The notes below the pieces were generated by a model that saw only the letters and a program-made list of their open reading frames with translations, ran no database searches and was not told the DNA's origin. From Nitrososphaeria archaeon (GTDB taxonomy: Archaea > Thermoproteota > Nitrososphaeria > Nitrososphaerales > JANXEG01): 64,000 nt of DNA. A program made the position numbers and the translations under genes. Where the stretch lies: NCBI GenBank assembly GCA_029775915.1, contig JARVKA010000002.1:124001-188000 (forward strand), read 5' to 3'. Of this stretch, positions 18,132 to 26,641 are shown piece by piece. Numbering within the stretch: the first letter of the stretch is position 1; every line of letters begins with the position of its first letter.

Positions 18132-19229
18132 ATGGTAATCAATCTGCCTGAAAGAGCTAAAGCGAAGTGGGCTGAAGCGATAGCTACTAAAGATCCAGCT
18201 ACCAAATTAAAATTACTTAAAGAGTTTTACTCAAGCTTTCCTAAGCATAAAGGGACTGAAAAGTTAGAAGTATCGATTAAAAGGCAGATTAAATCATTAG
18301 AAGAAGAAATAGAACGGGCTAAATCTAGACGCACAGGCTCAACAAAGTTAGAGTGGGTAGTTAAGAAAGAGGGCATGATTCAATTGGCTATTTTAAGCTC
18401 TCTTCAAACATCGATACAATTCTTCAAATTTATTACCGATCTCGATGTAAACATATATGAGGTTTTACATGCTCCAGTAGTTGGTGTGTTAAAAGGTGAG
18501 GATATTCAATTTCAAGTAGTTCTCACACCCTTTGATGAGTTTATTGGTATGGAGAAGCAAGAGCGTATTATGAATTTAATTCGTAATGCAGATATCATTA
18601 TTGTAGCATTGGAATTTGAAAATGAGAATTATCTTCAAAAAATGTTTACATGGCTTGAAGAGCATAATATTGATATACGTTTATCAACAACATTTGTAGA
18701 GATAATTCATACATCAAGTGGTGGATTGAGAATTGTGAATTATTCAAAAAGTCTTAGCGATTTAGAGGTTATTAATTTTCTCTCTAGCTACAAGATTAAA
18801 AATGCAATTATTAAGATTTATGGTGAAGCAACTTTGGATGATTTAGAATCGGCATTATTTGGTAGAATTTCAAAGAGAGCTTTATTTATAGTGTTAAATG
18901 AGCAAAAAAAGATTGAGTTGTTAAATTTCATTAATGAAGATCGAATTATTCCATTCACTCAAGATAGAATCTCATTAGTCAATTCTATACTTCAAAAGTC
19001 TGGTTTCATTCGCATATATACAAGGAGTTTAAGTGGAGTTATAGCTGAGAAGCCATTATTAATGAAAAAAGGTGCACGTGTGATTGATGTAGCAGAAAAG
19101 ATTCATAAAGATTTAGTTAAATTCTTTAAGTATGCAAAGGTTTGGAGAGAGGGTTTTACACAAGGGATTAGAGTGGGTGGGAATTTTTTATTGGAGGATA
19201 AGGATATAGTTGAGATTCATAGCTCATAG
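18132..19229 (+). CDS. TGS-domain protein resembling a DRG/Obg GTPase with degenerate G domain
   Basis: The 365-residue protein has the layout of DRG-type GTPases: an N-terminal charged helical region (INLPERAKAKWAEAIATKDP, then KLKLLKEFYSSFPKHKGTEK), a Ras-like region introduced by KLEWVVKKEG, and a C-terminal TGS domain (about 300-365) with KKGARVIDVAEKIHKDL and REGFTQGIRVGGNFLLEDKD. However, the P-loop is gone: where DRGs have GxPNxGKS this protein has AILSSLQTSIQFF. I see no DxxG or NKxD either. It is probably a non-hydrolysing paralogue that keeps the ribosome- or RNA-binding surface. The start may also be TTG 18129. Function is unknown. Confidence 0.75.
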   Translation: MVINLPERAKAKWAEAIATKDPATKLKLLKEFYSSFPKHKGTEKLEVSIKRQIKSLEEEIERAKSRRTGSTKLEWVVKKEGMIQLAILSSLQTSIQFFKFITDLDVNIYEVLHAPVVGVLKGEDIQFQVVLTPFDEFIGMEKQERIMNLIRNADIIIVALEFENENYLQKMFTWLEEHNIDIRLSTTFVEIIHTSSGGLRIVNYSKSLSDLEVINFLSSYKIKNAIIKIYGEATLDDLESALFGRISKRALFIVLNEQKKIELLNFINEDRIIPFTQDRISLVNSILQKSGFIRIYTRSLSGVIAEKPLLMKKGARVIDVAEKIHKDLVKFFKYAKVWREGFTQGIRVGGNFLLEDKDIVEIHSS

Positions 19230-19234
19230 CTTAT

Positions 19235-19783
19235 TTAATAAAGCTTCTTAAACTCAACTACAAATAATTCTTCAAAAAATAACTTTTTACTGCCAATAAT
19301 CTTAACTTCAAAGCCTTTTTTCTTCCACTCATTTAATAAGCGTTTATAAGATGAAAGGCTTGATAGTGTGAATAATATTCTCCCATTTTTTTGAAGTACA
19401 TTAACAGCTTGTAGCAAGATATGTTGAGTCACTTCTATACCACCTTTACCACCATTTATCGCTAAATCCTCAATAACCTTTGATGGTAAATAAGGAGGAT
19501 TGAAAACGATTAATGGAAATGATGAATCTCTAAGTGCTGAAGCTCCGTCACAACAAATAAGATCGATTTTGCTCCATACACCTTTCTCTATTAGGCGTTT
19601 ACGCGCTTGAATCAAAGCTTTTTTATTAATATCTGAGCCTACAACTTTATCACAAACTTTAGCCAATTCCTCGGTAATGAATCCTAAACCAACACCTATT
19701 TCTAAAGCTAATGATGAATTTAACATTCTTATTTTATCACAAAGAAGTAAAGTATCTTCACCAAGCTGATATACTTCATCCAT
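19235..19783 (-). CDS. HemK2/Mtq2-type class I methyltransferase
   Basis: The 182-residue SAM-dependent N-glutamine methyltransferase family protein probably methylates the GGQ motif of release factor aRF1, by analogy with eukaryotic Mtq2 and archaeal HemK2. SAM motif I is ALEIGVGLGFITEEL; motif IV is the diagnostic FNPPYLP (residues about 95-101). It lacks the N-terminal helical domain of bacterial PrmC, as expected for archaeal forms. The ksgA stop is 7 nt upstream, so it is an operon member behind ksgA. The obligate partner Trm112 is not in the window. Confidence 0.88.
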   Translation of the reverse strand: MDEVYQLGEDTLLLCDKIRMLNSSLALEIGVGLGFITEELAKVCDKVVGSDINKKALIQARKRLIEKGVWSKIDLICCDGASALRDSSFPLIVFNPPYLPSKVIEDLAINGGKGGIEVTQHILLQAVNVLQKNGRILFTLSSLSSYKRLLNEWKKKGFEVKIIGSKKLFFEELFVVEFKKLY

Positions 19784-19790
19784 ACCAAAA

Positions 19791-20558
19791 TTACCTTTCT
19801 AGGTTTGATAATTTATTAACCACTTGGATAATTTCATCAACGCTTAAATCCTCAATCCTCTTTTGGAAAAGGGTTTTATCAAAATTGGATAATTTGGACA
19901 ATAATTCATTTAAATCAATACCCGCTCTTTTCGTAATGATTTTTAATGCGGTCGATAATCTTTTACCTCTAAATGAGAATAGTTTTTCCAATGTAATAAA
20001 ATCGATTCTCTCAACTTTCTTCTTAGGCTCTATGAGAATAATCGTGGATAAGACTTTAGGTTTTGGATAAAAAGCATTTGGAGTTACATCCTCTAAAGGT
20101 TTTATGGAAAATAAAGCTTGCGCGAAAACACTAATTGCTCGATAATTTTTTGATTGAGGCTTTGCTAAAAGTTTTTCAGCAAATTCTTTTTGAACCATTA
20201 CTATAGCTTTTTTAAATACTTTAGTAGAGAGCCATACAATAAACCTTTTCGATTGTGAGTAAGGAAGATTTGCTACCAATTTATCGAATTGATAATTCAA
20301 CTTAAATCCATTTGTACAAATGAGTTTAAGATTCTTAAAATGTCTCAATCTAACCTTAGCCTTTTCATATAAACTTCGATCCAATTCACAAGAAATGACC
20401 TTTTTAGCCAACATACAAAGCCTTTCAGTTAATTGACCTTCACCAGTACCAATCTCAAATACTATTTGATCTTTAGAGATATCAGCAAAACTTAATATTT
20501 TTTCAATAATATTTTTATCAATTAATTGATGTTGCCCTAATCTTCTTCTTTTATTCAT
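19791..20558 (-). CDS. ksgA: 16S rRNA dimethyladenosine methyltransferase KsgA/Dim1
   Basis: Dimethylates two adjacent adenosines in the 3' hairpin of 16S rRNA late in small-subunit assembly. The 255-residue protein has RRRLGQHQLIDKNII at the start, SAM motif I VFEIGTGEGQLTERL, and the catalytic NLPYS (in KLVANLPYSQSK). The C-terminal domain is shorter than in bacteria, as in archaeal forms. ATG 20558 is preferred to GTG 20567 (GTGAT lies 5 nt upstream). It sits in the archaeal gene run with DUF655, rpoF and L21e. Confidence 0.94.
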   Translation of the reverse strand: MNKRRRLGQHQLIDKNIIEKILSFADISKDQIVFEIGTGEGQLTERLCMLAKKVISCELDRSLYEKAKVRLRHFKNLKLICTNGFKLNYQFDKLVANLPYSQSKRFIVWLSTKVFKKAIVMVQKEFAEKLLAKPQSKNYRAISVFAQALFSIKPLEDVTPNAFYPKPKVLSTIILIEPKKKVERIDFITLEKLFSFRGKRLSTALKIITKRAGIDLNELLSKLSNFDKTLFQKRIEDLSVDEIIQVVNKLSNLER

Positions 20559-20660
20559 TAAGATCACAAATTACAATTAGTAAATTGTGAATTTTCAAAA
20601 TCAATTATGTGTATAGTATATCTCCAGAATAAACCTTTTGAGACAAAACCACTAGAATAA

Positions 20661-21230
20661 TCAAATTCTTCGACCTATAAAGATACTTATTCGTGGCGAA
20701 CCACTTATCTCTTCCACAATCCTTTTAGCTAAAAGTTTTGCTGGATCTTTCAAACCAACTCTTTTTTCTATATCTTCAAAACTTTCGAATGGTTTTTTCT
20801 CCCTTTCAGCAAGGATTTCTCTCATAGTAGTCTTGCCTACGCCAGGAATTAACTCCAATGCATGCAATCGAGGGGTTAAAGGTTGTAATTCATTAAAGTA
20901 TGCAACATATTTAGATTCATGATCCCTAATGATTTTCTCAATAACATTTGGAAGTTCTTGTTTAGCTTCTATAGTTAAATCATTATAAGTAAGTTTGCCT
21001 AACACACTAATTACTTTAGTTCTCCCTTCTCTACCAATATACACTCGCTCACCTACTTCAAAGCTTACATTTCTCATAGCAAGAATCTCCAATAGAGTTA
21101 ACCATTCACTACCTATGGCTTGGATTAATGGCCCTTCTCTACCCTTAATTACAACAGATTTACCTCTTGGAATAAAATCAAGCACATATGCGTATTCTTC
21201 ATACTTTTTTTGGGTTTTTTTGTTACTCAA
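20661..21230 (-). CDS. DUF655 putative RNA-binding protein
   Basis: A 189-residue protein of the archaeal DUF655 family. It starts KYEEYAYVLDFIPRGK, has an OB-like middle part with VGERVYIGREGRTKVI, and two helix-hairpin-helix motifs toward the end (ALELIPGVGKTTMREIL and FESFEDIEKRVGL), which suggest nucleic acid binding. The function is not established. It is consistently found with ksgA and rpoF, which points to rRNA or transcription-linked work. It starts with TTG 21230 behind a GGAAGGA site. Confidence 0.9.
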   Translation of the reverse strand: MSNKKTQKKYEEYAYVLDFIPRGKSVVIKGREGPLIQAIGSEWLTLLEILAMRNVSFEVGERVYIGREGRTKVISVLGKLTYNDLTIEAKQELPNVIEKIIRDHESKYVAYFNELQPLTPRLHALELIPGVGKTTMREILAEREKKPFESFEDIEKRVGLKDPAKLLAKRIVEEISGSPRISIFIGRRI

Positions 21231-21299
21231 AATCCTTCCTCACAAAGATCAATAAGATGAGTATGATGAATAGTAAATATTAACGCAAAATAAGATAAG

Positions 21300-21333
21300 G
21301 GCTCGCCTCACCGTATTTGTGAGCATCATAGCC
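21300..21333. other. Small GC-rich stem-loop between rpoF and DUF655 genes
   Basis: In this otherwise AT-rich spacer, 21307-21311 (CTCAC) pairs with 21319-21323 (GTGAG) around a 7-nt loop, and GGCT (21300-21303) pairs with AGCC (21330-21333) outside an asymmetric internal loop. It could be an mRNA leader structure of the minus-strand DUF655 transcript or a small RNA. No C/D boxes are complete. Confidence 0.25.
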
Positions 21334-21403
21334 ATCCATTTAGCTTTAATATTACAAACTTAGTTTTAAAACTTTTGATTATTATTAATGTAATTTTTAA
21401 CAA

Positions 21404-21727
21404 TTAACTTTTATGTAATATCTTCAAAATCTTCTCCACCGTCTCAGTAGGTAAAAGCTTCTTCCATCCCGCTGCGAATACTCTAATCTCTTCAATAGTA
21501 GTAGGCATAATATTCACCAATTCGGCAGCCTCCTCATCCGTTAATTGGCATTCTTTCACAAGAGATTCTCGAATTATTCTTGCTTTATCACTTGTAAGTT
21601 TAGAGAATTTTCTAACGTATTCAATAGTTCTTTTTTGAATTTGATCAGCCATTTCAGGATTTATACTATCGAGAATTTCTTTAACTTCAGGAATTGTAAG
21701 AACCTTTCTCCCTTTTATCTCAGACAT
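21404..21727 (-). CDS. rpoF: RNA polymerase subunit F (Rpo4/Rpb4)
   Basis: Forms the stalk of RNA polymerase with RpoE and helps initiation and RNA binding. The 107-residue protein has the family N-terminus KVLTIPEVKEILDSI and the HRDC-like C-terminal helices (LTDEEAAELVNIMPTTIEE). ATG 21727 is preferred over GTG 21736, with GGTG about 6 nt upstream. The ATG overlaps the stop of L21e (8 nt), so the two are coupled, the usual archaeal arrangement. Confidence 0.93.
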   Translation of the reverse strand: MSEIKGRKVLTIPEVKEILDSINPEMADQIQKRTIEYVRKFSKLTSDKARIIRESLVKECQLTDEEAAELVNIMPTTIEEIRVFAAGWKKLLPTETVEKILKILHKS

Positions 21728-22019
21728 TTGCCACACCTACTAAATGGGGTTTAATATGCTCAAATCTCGCTATAACCTTTTTAATTTTTTCTCCAATTTT
21801 AACTTTAACTACAACAGATCTTCTTCTCACTTCCTCTATCTCACCTACACGACCATGAAATCTTCTATGGGGCATACCCTTAACTTGGGAAGGATCTATG
21901 GAAATCACGACTTTATCACCAACTTTATACTCTCTAAGTAAGGGAGTAACTGGGTTTTTTATACCCTTACTACTGAGTAAATGCCTCGTTTTCCTTCTAA
22001 AACCTTTACTATGAGCCAT
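21720..22019 (-). CDS. rpl21e: Ribosomal protein L21e
   Basis: A 99-residue large-subunit protein specific to archaea and eukaryotes. Typical segments are SKGFRRKTRHLLS, VISIDPSQVKGMPHRRFHGR and VGEIEEVRRRSVVVKVKIG, an SH3-like barrel. Strongly basic. It precedes rpoF with an 8-nt overlap and follows pus10 after about 80 nt of spacer. Confidence 0.96.
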   Translation of the reverse strand: MAHSKGFRRKTRHLLSSKGIKNPVTPLLREYKVGDKVVISIDPSQVKGMPHRRFHGRVGEIEEVRRRSVVVKVKIGEKIKKVIARFEHIKPHLVGVANV

Positions 22020-22099
22020 GAATTTGCACCTAATCTTTGTTAATAATTAAAATGAAACGATAGGTTTATAAGCATATCTTTTATAAGCGCGATTCTTAA

Positions 22100-23302
22100 T
22101 TATGATTGAATGTGAACATTTAAAATATCGAATGTTACACACTCTAAATTAATATTCAAAATGGATGATAAGTTTGGACAAACCTCTGGAACTTCTTTAC
22201 CACCAATTTTAATTAAAGAGCTTTTTACAAACTTTTTTATATTTAAACCTCCATCACAACTCATCTCCACTTGAGCCTCATCCTCGCTTATAGACTTAAT
22301 TCTAAAGTTATACACTCTTTTTTCCAAAACCTTCCGCTTTTTTGTGGAAATTTGATGAATTACAGCATTATTTAAAGAATTTAAGTTTTTTAAAGCCTCA
22401 TTATTAACTGATTCATTAAACTTGATATAAAGAAGAATATCTGTTGTGAATTTTGGTATAACTTTTGGCTTATCAATTATTTGAAGATCTTTTAAAATTA
22501 TTTTATTATCAATATCGATTGGAAAGTTTAAACCTATTAATCTTCTTACTTTTGGATTAATAACCTCGCAAAAAAAGGGTCTCCCATTACCAAGAACCAA
22601 GCTAGTAGAATCTTCACCACCAATCCATGTATACTTTACCTTACTTCCCTTGAAGTGATTGAGAATAATTTTATTTAAATAATCCTCAATACTTTCTTGC
22701 TTAGCACTACCTAAGTAATCACATTCAACGCATCCTAAGCCTTTACATTTCTTGCATCTAACTTTTTTCTGCCTTATCCCGCGCTTTTTCTTTAAATAAT
22801 GGCCAAATAAATAAATCGGTTTTGATTGTATTGTAACGAGTGGTTTAGAAAAAGGCGCTACAATAATGGTTACATCAGCACCTTTAAACTTAACTTGTTT
22901 ACCAGTTTTTAATGCAATACCCAATCCTATTTCACGATTTAACTCACTCTTTAAAGTCTCTCCTCCCTTTAATTTGAAACGGGATCTAATTATATCCTCC
23001 CGCTCCACTATATCAGAAGGTAAACTTGTACCGATTAGAAAGTTATCATATTCGTATTCACTAAGAATATTCAAAACATCATCTATCAATTTTTGTAAAG
23101 AAGGCATTAAGCCATGACAAATAAAACATTCTTCTTGCAAAGGGATTTTAACCATTTTTCTAAGCATATTACCCCTTTGCTCATTATCCAATTCTCTCAT
23201 ATATTGAGGGAATTGCCTACCTAAACACTTATCACATAATGGATACTCATTCAAGAGTTTTTTAACTATGGTAAGAAGTTTCTCCTTACTTTCTAAACTC
23301 AT
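22100..23302 (-). CDS. pus10: tRNA pseudouridine synthase Pus10
   Basis: Makes pseudouridine at tRNA positions 54 and 55 in the T loop, replacing TruB for that task in Archaea. The 400-residue protein has an N-terminal THUMP-like zinc module (CDKCLGRQF, CFIC, then CKKCKGLGCVEC) and a C-terminal catalytic domain. The catalytic aspartate is in WIGGEDSTSLVLGNGRPFF. ATG 23302 is preferred to the in-frame TTG 23311. The start overlaps the 3' end of srp54 by 17 nt, implying coupling. Confidence 0.93.
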   Translation of the reverse strand: MSLESKEKLLTIVKKLLNEYPLCDKCLGRQFPQYMRELDNEQRGNMLRKMVKIPLQEECFICHGLMPSLQKLIDDVLNILSEYEYDNFLIGTSLPSDIVEREDIIRSRFKLKGGETLKSELNREIGLGIALKTGKQVKFKGADVTIIVAPFSKPLVTIQSKPIYLFGHYLKKKRGIRQKKVRCKKCKGLGCVECDYLGSAKQESIEDYLNKIILNHFKGSKVKYTWIGGEDSTSLVLGNGRPFFCEVINPKVRRLIGLNFPIDIDNKIILKDLQIIDKPKVIPKFTTDILLYIKFNESVNNEALKNLNSLNNAVIHQISTKKRKVLEKRVYNFRIKSISEDEAQVEMSCDGGLNIKKFVKSSLIKIGGKEVPEVCPNLSSILNINLECVTFDILNVHIQS

Positions 23303-24629
23303 GTGAAGCAAACCTTTTCATAAATTGTCTGAGTGCATGACCTTTACTCGCTTTTATTAATGCTTTAGTCTGTTTATACTTCATTAATAATTCTTTTACA
23401 TCCTTCTCTTGAGTACCAGAGCCTCTAGCTATTCTTCTCACTCTTGAGCCAGTAATAATTTCTGGATTCTCCCTTTCCTCTTTTGTCATAGATTGTATAA
23501 TTGCTTTCCAACGATCCATCTTCTTTTCAATTTCATCCAAATCTAAATCCTTATTACTAACAATTGATGAGAATCCGGGTATTAAATCTAAAATCTTTCT
23601 TAATGAGCCCAATTTTTTTACTTGCTCCAATTGATAATATAAATCGTTAATCGTCATTTTCCCAGATGCTATTCTTTTAAGCTTTTCTTCATCAGCCTCA
23701 GCCTCAAGTTCCTTAGCTCTTTCTAAAAGGGCTTTTAAATCACCTAAGCCGAGCAATCTACCTACAAATCTAGTTGGTGAAAATGCCTCTAAATCATCAA
23801 TCCTCTCACCTGTACTAATGAATAATATTTTAGCACCTGTAGCTGCGGCTGCAGCTAATGCACCACCACCTTTTGCAGCACCATCCAACTTTGTAACTAC
23901 AATTCCACCTACGGGTGTAGCTTCGTGAAAAGCTTTTGATTGAGCGTAACATTGTTGCCCTATAGTAGCATCAACAACCAATAATGTAAGGGTTGGTTGA
24001 ATTTTATCAGCTATAGCTTTCATCTCCTCCAATAAACCCTTCTCCTCTTTATGCCTACCCGCTGTGTCTATAATCACTAAATTTCGCTCACGATTTTTAA
24101 AATATTCAATACCATCCATAGCGAGTTTAATCGAATCTTTAATACTCTCATCACCAAAAACCTCTATACCAATACTACTACAAAGCATTTTTAATTGAGT
24201 TAAAGCACCAGGTCTAAAAGTATCAGCACAAATTACTCCAACCTTATAACCCTTCTTTTGCATAAATCTCGCTAACTTAGCGGTAGCGCTCGTTTTACCC
24301 GAGCCTTGAATACCAACCATTAGAATTACATTCAATCGATCAATTGGTAACTCAACCTTTCCTTCACTACCCATAATATTTGATAACTCTTCATAAAGAA
24401 TCTTCACTATATGATCCTTCCTTGGTAAACCTGGTGGTGGTGCTTCGTGAAGCGCTCTTTTCTCTATCCTTGATGTTAAATCGAATACGAGCTTTACATT
24501 TACATCAGCTTGTAAAAGCGCTCTTTGCAAATCCTTTATAAACTCTTTTACTACTTGCTCATCTATACTCACAGCTCCAAAAATCTTTTTAATAGCGATT
24601 TGCAAACCTTCTTTAAGTTTATCCAGCAT
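23286..24629 (-). CDS. srp54: Signal recognition particle GTPase SRP54
   Basis: Binds 7S RNA and signal sequences and docks ribosomes at the membrane through FtsY. The 447-residue protein has a four-helix N domain (1-90), a GTPase G domain with GIQGSGKT at 106-113, DTAGRH and TKLDGAAKGG, and a C-terminal M domain with the SGSRV-like helix (TGSRVRRIARGSGT) that contacts SRP RNA. It lies in the srp54-pus10-L21e-rpoF run and follows dph6 by 21 nt. Confidence 0.96.
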   Translation of the reverse strand: MLDKLKEGLQIAIKKIFGAVSIDEQVVKEFIKDLQRALLQADVNVKLVFDLTSRIEKRALHEAPPPGLPRKDHIVKILYEELSNIMGSEGKVELPIDRLNVILMVGIQGSGKTSATAKLARFMQKKGYKVGVICADTFRPGALTQLKMLCSSIGIEVFGDESIKDSIKLAMDGIEYFKNRERNLVIIDTAGRHKEEKGLLEEMKAIADKIQPTLTLLVVDATIGQQCYAQSKAFHEATPVGGIVVTKLDGAAKGGGALAAAAATGAKILFISTGERIDDLEAFSPTRFVGRLLGLGDLKALLERAKELEAEADEEKLKRIASGKMTINDLYYQLEQVKKLGSLRKILDLIPGFSSIVSNKDLDLDEIEKKMDRWKAIIQSMTKEERENPEIITGSRVRRIARGSGTQEKDVKELLMKYKQTKALIKASKGHALRQFMKRFASHEFRK

Positions 24630-24650
24630 TTTAATCTCCTATCATTATTC

Positions 24651-25319
24651 TTAAAATTTATCCATTAATTTAAGCTCCTCAATCTTTAAATCACCATGAT
24701 CATAATGCCAATTCTTTACAGCCTTTAATACTATTAATCTCTTTTTATAAAGTGGAGCGTCCAATACAAATGTATCTAAATCACCACCCTCTCCAATGGG
24801 GTTAAAATGATATTTCTCAGATAATTGTAAAAGCCTCTTTACACTTTCATTATCCAAATGAGTGCCTAACCATTCCTCACCCAAACCATATGCAGCTACC
24901 GCTACTATTAATACATCCATTTTTAAATCAAGGAGTGTATACAAAATACTTTGAGGATCTAAACCCCAAAGTGGAGTGAAGTGTTGAATACCAATTTTAT
25001 TGCATATTTTATCAAAGCGATCTTTTTGATACTTAGATGAAACACTACCGCTAACAAGAATATCTGTATCAACCTTTTTCAAAATAAATTCTAAAGCTTT
25101 TTCCTCCTCATTTTTTTTCGCATGAGTATAAAACCAAGGAGTACCGATACTTTCAGCGATTTTATCCACATATCTCACATTATATGTATGATAAAGCATA
25201 CTCTCTGGATCTTCAGGTATAATGGTAATTATTCCATCCAACTTCCAACCTTTTTCATATGCAAGATGAAGTGCTAAGATGGAATCCTTACCACCAGAAG
25301 AGAGAACTAGCATTCTCAA
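24651..25319 (-). CDS. dph6: Diphthine-ammonia ligase Dph6 (PP-loop ATPase)
   Basis: Catalyses the ATP-dependent amidation of diphthine on EF2 to diphthamide. The PP-loop SSGGKDS lies near the N-terminus, and GEGGDLDTFVLDAPLY near the C-terminus matches the family's GEGGE-FET-VLDAP signature. The length (about 222 residues) is that of archaeal single-domain forms. The frame is open to TTG 25340, but GGGAG sits just before TTG 25319 (and ATG 25313), the likelier starts. With dph2 in this window, two of the three archaeal diphthamide genes are present. Confidence 0.92.
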   Translation of the reverse strand: MRMLVLSSGGKDSILALHLAYEKGWKLDGIITIIPEDPESMLYHTYNVRYVDKIAESIGTPWFYTHAKKNEEEKALEFILKKVDTDILVSGSVSSKYQKDRFDKICNKIGIQHFTPLWGLDPQSILYTLLDLKMDVLIVAVAAYGLGEEWLGTHLDNESVKRLLQLSEKYHFNPIGEGGDLDTFVLDAPLYKKRLIVLKAVKNWHYDHGDLKIEELKLMDKF

Positions 25320-25366
25320 TTTTACTCTCCCATTTTTCAAATTTTGTGAACCTTATTTACATATAA

Positions 25367-25441
25367 ATGCCTCATCTGCACTCATAATCTACTTCATCGC
25401 TTATCAGCTCAGACGGCTCTTCCAACACATCATCGAGGCAT
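25367..25441 (-). ncRNA. Candidate structured small RNA, box C/D-like
   Basis: A perfect inverted repeat (ATGCCTC at both transcript ends, extendable to 8 bp) encloses 61 nt that are GC-richer than the surroundings. Read on the minus strand, the 5' stem is followed at once by GATGATG (C-box-like), then a 15-nt stretch, CTGA (D'-like), CGATGAA (C'-like), 13 nt, and CAGA where a D box would be CTGA. This layout resembles an archaeal C/D guide RNA, but two boxes are imperfect and the length is above typical. A TATA-like ATTAAAATATT lies about 25 nt upstream of its 5' end. Treat as a candidate. Confidence 0.3.
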
Positions 25442-25513
25442 TATAAAATTCCCTAAAGTAATATTTTAATTTATCCTCATTAAAGGGAAAAAATATTTTT
25501 ATTTGAATTAATT

Positions 25514-25909
25514 TTAACTTTTAATCCTCATTATTTTGGTTCTACCAAGAACTCTCCAATACTCAACCTCTACACCTTGTAATAATTTATTCTTTAACTC
25601 TTCTTCTTTTGGCATATCTGTCTCGAAAACTTCGAATGTTTCTAAATCCATAAGTTGGACACTATTTGGCATAATAGCTATTACTTGACCACTCCTCTTT
25701 TCAATAATTGGAACATCAACTTGAGAATCGGCTGGTGATACATAACTCTTTTTTGAGTCGGTAAAGATGCCTATGCCAACAACTCTTACTTTAGCTGAGC
25801 CGTGCTTACCGGGCTTACTTTTTTCAAACTCTACAATTCTGCACGGTTCACCATCCAATACAATGTAAGAGCCAACTCTTAAACTACCCAATTCAACAGG
25901 TTTACTCAT
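25514..25909 (-). CDS. eif5a: Translation factor aIF5A
   Basis: Hypusine-containing factor that helps ribosomes through difficult peptide bonds. The 131-residue protein has the modification loop KSKPGKHGSAKVRV, whose central lysine (GKHG) is the hypusination site, and a C-terminal OB fold with VQLMDLETFEVFETDMP. ATG 25909 follows a strong GGAGGATGG. Deoxyhypusine synthase is not in the window. Confidence 0.96.
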   Translation of the reverse strand: MSKPVELGSLRVGSYIVLDGEPCRIVEFEKSKPGKHGSAKVRVVGIGIFTDSKKSYVSPADSQVDVPIIEKRSGQVIAIMPNSVQLMDLETFEVFETDMPKEEELKNKLLQGVEVEYWRVLGRTKIMRIKS

Positions 25910-26048
25910 CCATCCTCCTCCATCAATATATATTATCGAGGGGGTAAAAATAGCCTTCTATAACTTTTGATTCAATCTTTATTTATTTTTTGCCCATTTA
26001 TTGCAATAAATTCTTTAATTAGATTAACAAATAGTTTAATAGATTTAA

Positions 26049-26567
26049 TTGAAGGGATCAAAAAAGATTTTAATTCTCGATTCTACAGCCTTTTATGCAG
26101 GAATACCCTTTACAAGTTCATCCATTTATTACACTACACCATCAGTTATAAAAGAAGTTAAACATACAAGAACATCTAAAATAGCAATGGATAGCTTGAT
26201 TGAAGCTGGTCGCATAATTGTTGAGATGCCTTCTATAAAGAGTTTAGAAAAGATAAGAAATTTAGCAAGTGTGAGTGGTGATATAGAGAAACTCTCTCAA
26301 ACAGATTTGGAGGTTATTGCATTAGCGTATGAGAAAAAGGATAAAGGCTTTAATGTCACGATAGTCTCTGATGATTATTCTATAGAGAATTTGGCAAAGA
26401 TTCTTCAAATTAACTCAATACCAATTATTACTAAGGGGATTTCAAATATCGTTCAATGGTTAGTTTATTGCACTGGTTGTGGAAAGGTCTTTAAGGATAA
26501 AAAAATGGTGATTTGTGATGTTTGTGGAACAAAGCTTAAGCGAAAGTTTAATTTAATAAAGGGTTAA
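26049..26567 (+). CDS. nob1: Endoribonuclease Nob1 (PIN domain plus zinc ribbon)
   Basis: Cleaves the 3' end of pre-16S rRNA in small-subunit maturation. The N-terminal PIN domain (about 1-125) starts with KKILILDSTAFYAG, where Asp11 is a metal ligand. Further acidic residues lie in LSQTDLEVIALAYE and VTIVSDDYS. The zinc ribbon has CTGCGK and CDVCG (about residues 137-158). The start is TTG 26049. It is divergent from aIF5A. Confidence 0.92.
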   Translation: MKGSKKILILDSTAFYAGIPFTSSSIYYTTPSVIKEVKHTRTSKIAMDSLIEAGRIIVEMPSIKSLEKIRNLASVSGDIEKLSQTDLEVIALAYEKKDKGFNVTIVSDDYSIENLAKILQINSIPIITKGISNIVQWLVYCTGCGKVFKDKKMVICDVCGTKLKRKFNLIKG

Positions 26568-26641
26568 AAATTATACATTGATAATTTAAGAATGTATCGC
26601 ACTCCATTTTAATGCCTTACGATTAGCTAATGATTTAGTTT

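Noticed and set aside
21300-21333. GC-rich stem-loop as a box C/D or H/ACA RNA
   Set aside because: No D box or ACA end is present on either strand, so I only list it as a weak hairpin.
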